From: Methylomicrobium sp.
Lineage (GTDB): Bacteria; Pseudomonadota; Gammaproteobacteria; Methylococcales; Methylomonadaceae
Assembly (NCBI GenBank): GCA_007135635.1
Contig: SLIO01000170.1
Location: 1-5,403 of the forward strand
Length of the DNA: 5,403 nucleotides
Reading direction: 5' to 3'
The notes beneath the pieces were generated by a model. The model did no database searches and had not been told where the DNA came from. It saw only the letters and a list, made by a program, of their open reading frames with translations. Each line of letters opens with the position of its first letter. Position 1 is the first letter of the stretch. Below, piece after piece: positions 1 to 5,403 of the stretch. The position numbers and the translations under genes are program-made.

Positions 1-144
1 GGCAATATGGATTTTCGGAATAATCAAAATATGAACCGGCGCTTGAGGATGAATATCCCTGAAAGCCAAAACTTTATCGTCTTCGTAGACAGTATCCGGC
101 TTAATTTCGCCGCTCACCATTTTGCAAAATAAACAATCTGTCAT
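1..144 (-). CDS. HIT-family (HinT-like) protein, N-terminal part only
   Basis: This is the first 48 codons of a histidine-triad nucleotide-binding protein; the rest lies beyond the left edge. HinT-type proteins are small cytosolic purine-nucleoside phosphoramidate hydrolases. The reading frame starts at an ATG at 142-144 and stays open to base 1. Visible family features are CLFCK near the N-terminus (C4, C7, the CxxC seen in many bacterial HIT proteins but absent from E. coli HinT), VYEDDKVLAFRDI at about 19-31, and PQAPVHILIIPK at about 33-44. The last two match the E. coli HinT segments around FRDISPQAPTHILIIP. The catalytic HxHxH motif would be C-terminal and is not in the window, so activity cannot be judged. 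It is the last visible gene of the dnaX-ybaB-recR run. Its Shine-Dalgarno sequence GGAG (151-154) abuts the recR stop codon, so it is probably co-transcribed with recR. Confidence 0.9.
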   Translation of the reverse strand, partial: MTDCLFCKMVSGEIKPDTVYEDDKVLAFRDIHPQAPVHILIIPKIHIA

Positions 145-150
145 CGTAAG

Positions 151-157
151 CTCCTCA
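151..157 (-). promoter_or_regulatory. Ribosome binding site of the HIT gene abutting the recR stop codon
   Basis: On the minus strand the recR stop TGA (155-157) is followed immediately by GGAG (151-154), then six bases and the HIT-gene ATG. Ribosomes ending recR would therefore terminate on top of the next initiation site, which favours coupled translation. This arrangement also supports the ATG at 142-144 as the start of the HIT gene. Confidence 0.7.
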
Positions 158-751
158 AACTTGTCGGCGTCCGTTAAACGCGTGCGATAACGTGCCGCTG
201 TCGATATACTCCAATTCGCCGCCCATCGGCACGCCATGCGCGATACGCGAGGCTTTGACTTGATATTTCTTCGCCATCTCGGCAATCAGATGTGCGGTCG
301 CTTCGCCTTCAACGGTCGAATTAGTCGCCAAAATGATTTCGCGGACATCGCCAGCCGCCAGTCTACTCTCTAACAAATCCAAACCGATTTCTTCGGGACC
401 GATGCCATCGAGCGGCGACAAGTGGCCATGTAAAACAAAATAAACGCCCTTAAAAGTTGCTGCTTGCTCGACAGCCCAAACATCGGCCGGACTTTCGACG
501 ACGCAAACCGTCGATGCATCTCGTGACTTATCGGCGCATAGCCGGCAAATTTTATCCTCAGTCAGCGTTCTGCATTGTTCGCAATAACCGATTTTTTTGC
601 TGGCTGATAATAACGTTTCGGCCAATCGTAAAGCTCCATCCCTATCGCGCTGCAACAAATAAAACGCTATTCTCTGAGCCGATTTAGGCCCGACGCCGGG
701 CAAGGCGCATAGATCCATGATCAACTGCGCGAGCAACCCCTGTTTGTACAT
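155..751 (-). CDS. recR: Recombination mediator protein RecR
   Basis: RecR acts with RecF and RecO in the cytoplasm to load RecA onto SSB-coated single-stranded DNA at gaps and in daughter-strand repair. The 198-aa protein is close to the E. coli length of 201 and complete. In order it shows a helix-hairpin-helix region (about residues 8-34, with [11 protein letters not shown] at 17-27), a four-cysteine zinc finger (C57, C60, C69, C72, spacing CX2C-X8-CX2C), and a Toprim domain starting at CVVESPADV (83-91) and including [12 protein letters not shown] (about 140-151). The C-terminal segment [17 protein letters not shown] follows (168-184). E. coli has NPT where this protein has NST; this is a conservative variation. 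The ATG at 749-751 lies one base after the ybaB stop, and no good Shine-Dalgarno precedes it. Translation is probably coupled to ybaB, as expected for this conserved gene pair. Confidence 0.97.
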   Translation of the reverse strand: MYKQGLLAQLIMDLCALPGVGPKSAQRIAFYLLQRDRDGALRLAETLLSASKKIGYCEQCRTLTEDKICRLCADKSRDASTVCVVESPADVWAVEQAATFKGVYFVLHGHLSPLDGIGPEEIGLDLLESRLAAGDVREIILATNSTVEGEATAHLIAEMAKKYQVKASRIAHGVPMGGELEYIDSGTLSHAFNGRRQV

Positions 752-752
752 A

Positions 753-1076
753 TCAGAACGGCATTTGAAAACCAGGAGGCATCGGGAAGCCGGAAGTAAA
801 TTCGGACATTTTTTCTTCTTTCATTTTAGCAACTTTGTGGACTGCATCATTGACCGCTGCCGCCACCAAGTCTTCTAGCATATCCTTATCATCGCCGACC
901 AACGAGTCATCGATAGTGATTTTTCTCACTTCCCTTTTACCGGTCATCACAACTGTTACCAGGCCACCGCCGGATTCGCCTTGCACTTGCATCAGCGCAA
1001 GTTCTTCCTGGGCTTTTTTCAATTCTTCCTGCACTTTTTGGGCTTGTTGCATTAATGAGCCTAAGGCATTTTTCAT
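753..1076 (-). CDS. ybaB: YbaB/EbfC family nucleoid-associated DNA-binding protein
   Basis: YbaB/EbfC proteins are small dimeric DNA-binding proteins that associate with the nucleoid; in Borrelia EbfC also regulates genes. This 107-aa protein has the family's usual length and layout. A charged N-terminal helix (about 5-30, rich in Q, E and K) is followed by the turn and strand [18 protein letters not shown] (33-50), a second strand (RKITIDDSL), and the helix [18 protein letters not shown] (65-82). The C-terminus is flexible and rich in Met and Pro ([12 protein letters not shown]). The ATG at 1074-1076 overlaps the dnaX stop by four bases (ATGA). AGGAG at 1083-1087 lies six bases upstream, inside the dnaX 3' end, and supports this start. 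The dnaX-ybaB-recR order is one of the most conserved small clusters in bacteria, and the tight overlap implies co-expression. Confidence 0.96.
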   Translation of the reverse strand: MKNALGSLMQQAQKVQEELKKAQEELALMQVQGESGGGLVTVVMTGKREVRKITIDDSLVGDDKDMLEDLVAAAVNDAVHKVAKMKEEKMSEFTSGFPMPPGFQMPF

Positions 1077-2698
1077 GTTTTTCTCCTGTTTTGTTGGGCG
1101 ACCGGTTCTATCGTTCCGGGCAAAATTCTGGCATCGAATCGTTCTTTAAGAGCGTTTACCGTCTCATCGTTTTCGATAGACTCAACCGCCGAACGCTGTA
1201 AATCTTCTCGGTCCTTTTGCAATTGTACTGCGGGCGTATCGACTTCGGCTTTTTCGGTAACAATGTTCAGCTTTATCGTTTTGCCGCAAAAATCTTGTAG
1301 CGATTTTTGTAATTTCTCTACCGTTCGGGCGCTGCTTAATTGCTTATGTCCCGGGTCGAGTAGCAATGTACAAACTTTATCATCAATACTTTGCAGTACA
1401 CAATTATTCGCCAATTCGCGGGTCATACCGCCGATTCTCATCGCAGCGATCATTTCGCTCCATTGATCTGTATTGGGTTTAGTCGTATCGGGCTCAAAAG
1501 CGGCCGAAGTTTTAAAAGCTTGCTCATCTGCCTTAGGCGATGCAACGGATTTATTGGGGGTGTTTTTAGCAGCCTCGCTTTTTTCCGGTTTCGGTGCCGC
1601 GTTTGAAGTCCGTAATGTGGAAGGCTTAAATGCCAACATTCTCAGCATGACCATTTCAAAGCCGCTTTTAGGGTCGGGAGCCAAATCCAAATCACGCCGA
1701 CCGATCAATGCAATCTGATAATAAAGCTGAATATCCTCGGGGCTAAATAATTTAGCCAGTTCGACAATCATCTCTCCATCGAACTCGTGCTCGATCGAGG
1801 AAGGCACCACTTGATAGAGCGCAATTCTGTGCAACGCTTGCAGGATTTGTTGCAGAACATCAATGAAGTCCGGGGTCAAATCGGCCATTTCGCCAATGAT
1901 TTTTAGTATTTTCTGCGCATTGCCGCCTGCCAAAGCAGTCAACAGATCGTTGACGGGATGTTGAGCAATGGTACCGAGCATCAAACACACATCGTCCAGG
2001 CCAACCCTGCCGTTGCCATAAACAATCGCCTGGTCGAGTAGACTCAAGCCGTCGCGCATACTGCCATCGGCCGCGCGCGCCAGTAATCTGAGCGCCGCCG
2101 ATTCAGACTCGATGCTTTCTTGCTGCAAAATAAATTCCATTTGCTTGAAAACTTGCTCGGGAAGCATTCTTTTTAGATTGAACTGCAAACAGCGAGATAG
2201 CACGGTTACCGGTATTTTATGCGGATCGGTGGTAGCCAACAAAAACTTGACATGCGGAGGCGGCTCTTCGAGTGTTTTCAATAAAGCATTGAAACTATGT
2301 CCCGACAACATATGCACTTCGTCGATCAGATAGACTTTGTAGCGTCCGCTATTCGGTGCATATTGCGCGTTTTCGAGTAAATCTCGGGTATCTTCGACTT
2401 TGGTGCGGGAAGCGGCATCGACTTCAATCAAATCCAGAAAGCGGCCCTGGTCGAGTTGAACGCATACATTGCATTCACCGCAGGGATTATAGCCTTGTAG
2501 GTTTTCGCAGTTGATGGCTTTGGCGAGAATTCGGGCTATCGTGGTTTTACCCACGCCGCGCGTTCCGGTGAATAAATAAGCATGATGCAAACGATCATGT
2601 TGCAATGCATTGATCAGCGATTTGACAACATGTTCTTGACCAACAATTTCGGAGAAATTATGAGGCCGCCATTTTCTGGCGAGAACCTGGTAAGTCAT
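1073..2698 (-). CDS. dnaX: DNA polymerase III subunit tau (clamp loader, possibly also gamma)
   Basis: DnaX is the ATPase of the clamp-loader complex; it loads the beta clamp, and as tau it tethers polymerase III cores and DnaB at the fork. The 541-aa protein is shorter than E. coli tau (643) because of a shorter linker. The N-terminal AAA+ module has Walker A GTRGVGKT (45-52), a zinc-binding set C64, C73, C76, C79, Walker B DEVH (126-129), the sensor-1 region [11 protein letters not shown] (153-163), the SRC motif (168-170, R169 the likely arginine finger) and the sensor-2 region [12 protein letters not shown] (212-223). The collar domain follows to about residue 360. A low-complexity linker rich in K, P, A and S (about 365-410) leads to a tau-specific C-terminal domain. 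The ATG at 2696-2698 has only a weak GAG upstream, but [12 protein letters not shown] is the canonical N-terminus. An A6G tract in the linker (minus strand, 1578-1584) is discussed as a possible frameshift site. Confidence 0.97.
   Translation of the reverse strand: MTYQVLARKWRPHNFSEIVGQEHVVKSLINALQHDRLHHAYLFTGTRGVGKTTIARILAKAINCENLQGYNPCGECNVCVQLDQGRFLDLIEVDAASRTKVEDTRDLLENAQYAPNSGRYKVYLIDEVHMLSGHSFNALLKTLEEPPPHVKFLLATTDPHKIPVTVLSRCLQFNLKRMLPEQVFKQMEFILQQESIESESAALRLLARAADGSMRDGLSLLDQAIVYGNGRVGLDDVCLMLGTIAQHPVNDLLTALAGGNAQKILKIIGEMADLTPDFIDVLQQILQALHRIALYQVVPSSIEHEFDGEMIVELAKLFSPEDIQLYYQIALIGRRDLDLAPDPKSGFEMVMLRMLAFKPSTLRTSNAAPKPEKSEAAKNTPNKSVASPKADEQAFKTSAAFEPDTTKPNTDQWSEMIAAMRIGGMTRELANNCVLQSIDDKVCTLLLDPGHKQLSSARTVEKLQKSLQDFCGKTIKLNIVTEKAEVDTPAVQLQKDREDLQRSAVESIENDETVNALKERFDARILPGTIEPVAQQNRRKT
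1566..1585 (-). promoter_or_regulatory. Possible slippage site in dnaX linker (A6G tract, nearby -1 frame stop)
   Basis: In codons 372-374 (GAA AAA AGC) the minus strand reads AAAAAAG, the same seven bases as the E. coli dnaX slippery heptamer. A move to the -1 frame here reaches TAA at 1566-1568 after four new codons, giving a protein of about 377 aa that keeps the AAA+ and collar domains, as gamma does in E. coli. However, the zero-frame codons are set one base differently from E. coli (AA-AAA-AG, not A-AAA-AAG), so canonical tandem tRNA slippage would not work well. No strong downstream hairpin was seen. Transcriptional slippage on six A residues is another possible route. This is a speculative site. 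Confidence 0.2.
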
Positions 2699-2732
2699 TA
2701 CAGACTCGGGGAGAAGGTTACTTTAAGATTGG

Positions 2733-2845
<113 letters not shown>

Positions 2846-2880
2846 TAATTACTTAACAGCCTGCTTGACTGAGAACGGGC

Positions 2881-2909
2881 ATTATCCTTGAATCATTCGT
2901 TTAATTCAA
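2881..2909 (-). promoter_or_regulatory. Sigma70-type promoter for ffs (and probably the dnaX operon)
   Basis: On the minus strand TTGAAT (2904-2909) and GATAAT (2881-2886) are separated by exactly 17 bases, a near-consensus -35/-10 pair. Transcription would start near 2874, leaving a leader of about 29 nt before the 4.5S RNA; E. coli 4.5S RNA is likewise made with a short 5' leader removed by RNase P. The bases just after the -10 are GC-rich (GCCCG), the discriminator type of stringently controlled stable-RNA promoters. The -35 hexamer is also one arm of a 6-bp inverted repeat (TTGAAT, 10-nt spacer, ATTCAA; 2888-2909), which could be a protein-binding site or chance. Confidence 0.7.
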
Positions 2910-3038
2910 CCGTAATTTTGAATTTATTTCACCTTGGCAAACTAAATACAAAGTCTTTATCGCTCCGCTTCATTCGATGAATACAAGTTAGTGAAAGTAT
3001 CAGCGGCGGAATCTGATTGGCCTGGACAGGCATGAACC
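2910..3038. other. Non-coding stretch between the ffs promoter and the repeat cluster
   Basis: No plausible gene was found on either strand here. A small 5-bp inverted repeat (TTCAT-TCG-ATGAA, 2969-2981) is present without a following T tract. Together with 3039-3291 this forms a gene-free gap of almost 400 bases between the housekeeping cluster and the upstream small gene; most of its recognisable structure is repeats. Confidence 0.6.
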
Positions 3039-3099
3039 CAGCACCTAGATTATCCAAGATTGTTAACCATAATCAATGAATTATGGAGTTTAGGTGTTG
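3039..3099. repeat. Imperfect inverted repeat forming a long hairpin, next to the tandem repeats
   Basis: The outer arms are CAGCACCTA (3039-3047) and TAGGTGTTG (3091-3099), nine pairs with one G-U in the RNA of this strand. Inside lies a second perfect inverted repeat, CCATAAT (3067-3073) and ATTATGG (3080-3086), with a six-base loop. The outer match continues imperfectly (TGAAC upstream against GTGAA downstream). It is AT-rich in the middle and holds no ORF. The form fits a small non-autonomous mobile or REP-type element, but no target-site duplication or transposase was seen. Confidence 0.55.
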
Positions 3100-3221
3100 C
3101 GTGAATGCAGATTTTGCATTACCCCATGGATGGCGTGTTTTAGCGCAATTCAGGAGCAATAATCTGCAAACGCCATGGATGGCGTGAATGCAGATTTTGC
3201 AGGAGCAAAAATCTGCCCTGC
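3099..3221. repeat. 49-bp tandem repeat with hairpins (REP/BIME-like), two full copies and one partial
   Basis: Two adjacent 49-bp units (3124-3172 and 3173-3221) share CCATGGATGGCGTG at their start (3124-3137, 3173-3186) and CAGGAGCAA[T/A]AATCTGC (3151-3167, 3200-3216; one mismatch). A shortened unit (3099-3123) shares the 20-mer gcgtgaatgcagattttgca with the second full unit (3099-3118 and 3182-3201). The last unit carries two hairpins: CGCCAT-GG-ATGGCG (3171-3184) and GCAGATTTTGC-AGGA-GCAAAAATCTGC (3190-3216; 11 pairs, one bulged A). Neither is followed by a T tract on either strand, so this is not a typical rho-independent terminator. The copies differ in their middles, so the array is degenerate. 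Such structures are typical of intergenic REP-type repeats; the family name is not known to me. Confidence 0.8.
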
Positions 3222-3291
3222 CGCCGACACCTGTCTATCTAGCTACCGAATCCTCTTTCGACATTTGAAGAAGTTATTTAACGCTCGTTCC

Positions 3292-3627
3292 TTAGCGGTC
3301 TTTCAACAATTGCTCGATCAACTTTCTTTGTAAGTCGATAATTTCATCTTTTGCCGCAATGGTTCTATCTTTTTCCAGCAATAATTCATTCAATATTTTT
3401 TCTTTTTCATTGATATCAGGAACGGCATACTCTTTCCAATCAACCGACTTAACTTCAACTGCCGATGCGGACGGTTCTTTTTTTAGAAATTCCGTAATAT
3501 CGACCGGATTTTTATCCCAATTCATTTGCGGCTCTTTTTTAAGTCTTGAGTAAACTCCACCGCTCCATTCCAGTCCATTGTCATTTTCAGTTAATTCATT
3601 AGGAAATGATAATTTAGGTTCGTTCAT
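3292..3627 (-). CDS. Unrecognised 111-aa soluble protein with C-terminal coiled coil
   Basis: I do not recognise this protein, and no function can be assigned. It is rich in Glu and Lys, with no signal peptide, membrane segment or cysteine. The C-terminal third (about 72-108) is predicted by eye to be a helical coiled coil, with L83, I90, I97 and I104 spaced by seven and many flanking charged residues. This suggests oligomerisation or partner binding. The N-terminal part has three short tryptophan-containing segments (LEWSGG at 19-24, MNWDKNPVD at 35-43, VDWKEYAV at 62-69) and a repeated LKKEP (29-33, 48-52), hinting at an internal duplication. The ATG at 3625-3627 is preceded by GGGGA at 3635-3639 with seven bases of spacing, a good ribosome binding site that makes a real gene likely. 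It follows the histidine kinase gene on the same strand after 108 bases. No T-rich terminator hairpin follows its stop. Confidence 0.75.
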   Translation of the reverse strand: MNEPKLSFPNELTENDNGLEWSGGVYSRLKKEPQMNWDKNPVDITEFLKKEPSASAVEVKSVDWKEYAVPDINEKEKILNELLLEKDRTIAAKDEIIDLQRKLIEQLLKDR

Positions 3628-3735
3628 GGATACATCCCCGGAGAAGCATTAATTTGGCCAAAAAACATAAAAATTATTTAAATAATATTCGCTAAGAGTA
3701 TAAATTATTAAATGAAAACTACACACATATAAATT
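3628..3735. other. AT-rich spacer between the kinase and the small gene
   Basis: This 108-base spacer is strongly AT-rich and has no GC-rich terminator hairpin after the kinase stop. It contains a perfect 14-bp palindrome, ATTATTTAAATAAT (3673-3686), and a TATACT-like hexamer on the minus strand upstream of it without a good -35 partner. The small gene may have its own promoter here or be transcribed from the kinase gene; the sequence does not decide this. Confidence 0.4.
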
Positions 3736-5079
3736 TTACGGCAAATAAACCCTCCAGCGCATGCCGCCCAGAATCTGGCTTTTATCGCCTAACAATTGTC
3801 CTCCCAACAAATCGATAATTTCATTGACCACCGCCATGCCTATCCCATGTCCATCGATATTTTGATCGGCCCGGACACCTCGTTTAAGAATATCATCCAG
3901 ATGGTCGGCAGGAATCCCCGGGCCGTCGTCTTCGATTTGCAATAAAAAAGAAAAGCCGTGTTGCTTGATTTGATTTTTATTGAAAATACTGATCCTGACT
4001 TTTTTATCGCACCATTTGCAAGCATTGTCGATTAAATTACCGGCGATCTCATAAAAATCTCCCTGTTCGCAATAAATCTTAAATTTATCGGGTTTTTTGA
4101 TTTCAAAAACAATTGGCTTATCGGCATGTACTTTTTTCATTGACGCAATAATCTTATCAACCCCTTGAGCGGCATCTATCGTGCCGGTTATCTTCTTTTC
4201 ACCCTTAGCCGCTGCCCGTTGCAGTTGATATTCAACGATTTCGTCCATACGAGAAATCTGATCATGTACGGTCTTTTTATCCAACACCGGCGAATCAATA
4301 CTCCCCCTTAAAATAGCCAGTGGGGTCTTTAAACTATGCGCCAAGTCGGCCAAAGTATTGCGATAACGCTCCAAATGCGCTCGCTCGCTGCTGATCAATG
4401 CATTAAGATTTCCAGCCAATCCTCGTAATTCAGTCGCATAACTACCGTCAAGAAGAGACTTTTCTCCTCGCTCAATCGCTTCCAGATCTCTCACAATCAA
4501 ACGAAGCGGACTCAAGCCCCAGCGCAGAACTAAAAATTGAATCAGAATTAAAATCAAGCCCATCACTAACAACCAAGAGCCTAATGCAGTTTTAAATCGA
4601 TCGACTTGCTTGGCGACAAACAAACTTTCCTCGGCTACACTGAAAATATATTCGCGCTCCCTACCCCGGCCAGTTTCCCAAATCACCTTGTAATGCAATA
4701 CATAGCGGCCTTGTTCGTCGAGCAAAAATATATATTTACCGGATTCCATCTCCGGTGCTGAAGAGGCGTTCAAACCGATTGCCGATGGAGAAAACCACAC
4801 GACATTCGCATCGGCTGGCTGTATCCATGCATAAAGACCGGAACCCGGATTCGAAAAGCGCGGTTCTCGTAATTCCTTCGGAATTTTGATTTGCCCGGCT
4901 CGAGTCAGCTCAGCTGCCGACAAGAGCGAGTAAACTTGAATTTTTAAGTTTTCCCGGAGCGTTTGTTCGGCGCTTTCTCGATAACCTTGCTCCAAGACGA
5001 TGGCAACCAATATGAAAAACGAGGCCAAAACGACGCCGGCGGAAACCAATAAACGAAAACTGAGCGATTTAGAGTTCAA
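3736..5079 (-). CDS. PhoQ-like two-component sensor histidine kinase
   Basis: This is an inner-membrane kinase that should autophosphorylate on histidine and pass the phosphate to a response regulator. At 447 aa it is similar to PhoQ (486). A short positive N-terminus leads to membrane helix 1 (about 10-29), a periplasmic sensor (about 30-165, with SGLYAWI at 80-86 and WFSPSAIG at 95-102), membrane helix 2 (about 167-186), a HAMP-like linker (187-240), the dimerisation helix with DLAHSLKTPLA (245-255, H248 the phosphoacceptor), the N box EIAGNLIDNACKWC (344-357), the G1 box DDGPGIP (384-390) and the G2 box GHGIGMAV (410-417). HSLKTPLA and GNxxDNACKxC are PhoQ-like, but the sensor differs from that of enteric PhoQ, so its ligand is unknown. 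The start is TTG (5077-5079): no in-frame ATG or GTG precedes it before the TAA at 5116-5118, and no clear Shine-Dalgarno is present. No response regulator is adjacent. Confidence 0.9.
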   Translation of the reverse strand: MNSKSLSFRLLVSAGVVLASFFILVAIVLEQGYRESAEQTLRENLKIQVYSLLSAAELTRAGQIKIPKELREPRFSNPGSGLYAWIQPADANVVWFSPSAIGLNASSAPEMESGKYIFLLDEQGRYVLHYKVIWETGRGREREYIFSVAEESLFVAKQVDRFKTALGSWLLVMGLILILIQFLVLRWGLSPLRLIVRDLEAIERGEKSLLDGSYATELRGLAGNLNALISSERAHLERYRNTLADLAHSLKTPLAILRGSIDSPVLDKKTVHDQISRMDEIVEYQLQRAAAKGEKKITGTIDAAQGVDKIIASMKKVHADKPIVFEIKKPDKFKIYCEQGDFYEIAGNLIDNACKWCDKKVRISIFNKNQIKQHGFSFLLQIEDDGPGIPADHLDDILKRGVRADQNIDGHGIGMAVVNEIIDLLGGQLLGDKSQILGGMRWRVYLP

Positions 5080-5403
5080 AGCAGACCACAGTACTAAGTG
5101 ACGGAAAGAAAGGTTTTATTCTAGCAATCATGAAATCGGAAGCTTCACTCCGGACCATGAAAATACTCGTTCAGGACATATTATTTTGTATTTTGAGAAA
5201 TTATTATTGACCATATCTTCACTATAGAGTTATCCAGTTAAATATTACCCTATCTTTGTAAACATGACCTGATCTGATTGCTGTCCAGTTTATGAGTAAC
5301 AATTGATCAAGCAAATTGCATCACGAAATCATAACTCGTACCCTAGATCGTCATTCGCCGGTATAATCGAAACAAAATAATCCAAGCATCCAAGCCGATC
5401 GTA
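5080..5403. other. Non-coding region upstream of the kinase gene
   Basis: These 324 bases hold no recognisable gene. On the minus strand a 29-codon ORF (ATG at 5156-5158, stop TAA at 5069-5071) overlaps the kinase start and could be a leader peptide or chance. A TTTACA hexamer on the minus strand near 5251-5256 lacks a convincing -10 partner. Near the right edge the minus strand has a short open stretch from the edge to a TGA near 5329, which does not resemble any known protein. There is no response regulator, tRNA or terminator hairpin. The 8-bp palindrome TTGATCAA lies at 5303-5310. Confidence 0.5.
5362..5367 (+). promoter_or_regulatory. Possible -10 element of a divergent plus-strand gene
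   Basis: A perfect TATAAT occurs on the plus strand, in the context GCCGGTATAATCG that is often seen at gammaproteobacterial promoters. No good TTGACA-like hexamer lies 16-18 bases upstream, so the call is weak. If real, transcription would begin near 5374 and run out of the window, divergent from the kinase gene. Confidence 0.35.

Noticed and set aside
457..687. 76-aa plus-strand ORF inside recR
   Set aside because: It lies antisense to the conserved zinc-finger and helix-hairpin-helix regions of recR, and its product resembles no known protein.
835..1149. 104-aa plus-strand ORF over ybaB and the dnaX 3' end
   Set aside because: Ser/Thr/Cys-rich translation typical of the reverse of an Ala/Glu/Lys-rich gene; no supporting signals.
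1263..1718. Three overlapping plus-strand ORFs (67, 71 and 81 aa) inside dnaX
   Set aside because: They mutually overlap and are antisense to the dnaX C-terminal coding region; no ribosome binding sites or recognisable domains.
2112..2333. 73-aa plus-strand ORF inside dnaX
   Set aside because: It is antisense to the AAA+ core of dnaX and has no independent support.
3190..3216. Strong hairpin as a rho-independent terminator
   Set aside because: Neither strand has a T tract after the stem, and the sequence belongs to the repeat units.
3099..3221. CRISPR array
   Set aside because: The units are directly adjacent, without uniform repeat-spacer structure, and internally palindromic; no cas genes are present.
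3282..3297. CGCT/AGCG hairpin at the end of the 111-aa gene as a terminator
   Set aside because: Only four base pairs, with no T run after it.
3359..3553. 64-aa plus-strand ORF opposite the 111-aa gene
   Set aside because: The minus-strand gene has a good ribosome binding site and a coiled-coil pattern; the reverse product is Ser/Phe-rich shadow sequence.
3840..4025. 61-aa minus-strand ORF inside the kinase gene
   Set aside because: It is an alternative frame within the conserved ATPase domain of the kinase.
5240..5300. PhoP-box-like TGTTTA on the minus strand upstream of the kinase
   Set aside because: Only one half-site is present; the second hexamer at the required five-base spacing does not match.
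5329..5403. C-terminal end of a minus-strand upstream gene entering from the right edge
   Set aside because: The open stretch is only about 24 codons before a TGA and resembles no known protein; other frames close within a similar length.

Overview
The window looks like a chromosomal segment of a gammaproteobacterium of moderate GC content. DnaX, YbaB, RecR and the 4.5S RNA all resemble gammaproteobacterial versions. The overall style, including short hairpin repeats and a PhoQ-like kinase with a non-enteric sensor domain, would fit a Methylococcales-type methanotroph, but that assignment is an impression and not proven. All recognised genes lie on the minus strand, so transcription runs from high to low coordinates.

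From 2909 down to 1 is a housekeeping cluster. A sigma70-type promoter (2881-2909) precedes the 4.5S signal recognition particle RNA gene (ffs, about 2733-2845). About 35 nt further on starts dnaX (clamp-loader tau subunit), then ybaB/ebfC (nucleoid-associated protein), recR (recombinational repair) and the first 48 codons of a HIT-family (HinT-like) gene cut by the window edge. Gene junctions are extremely tight: a 4-nt overlap, a 1-nt gap and a 10-nt gap, with no terminator visible between genes. This implies one co-transcribed, partly translationally coupled unit.

From about 2910 to 3291 there is no gene. The stretch holds a degenerate 49-bp tandem repeat with strong hairpins (3099-3221), resembling REP/BIME-type elements. 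An AT-rich inverted repeat (3039-3099) directly abuts it.

From 3292 to 5079 are two more genes: a 111-aa unrecognised, soluble, coiled-coil-ended protein and, 108 nt upstream of it, a complete PhoQ-like sensor histidine kinase. The kinase begins at a TTG codon without a clear ribosome binding site. Unusually, no response regulator lies beside it within the window.

The last 324 nt (5080-5403) are mostly non-coding. They contain a possible 29-codon leader ORF overlapping the kinase start and a perfect TATAAT on the plus strand that may drive a divergent gene outside the window.

No complete new multi-gene system, CRISPR array, insertion sequence or phage gene was found. The most unusual items are the repeat cluster, the partnerless kinase with its odd start and small neighbour, and a possible frameshift signal in dnaX.
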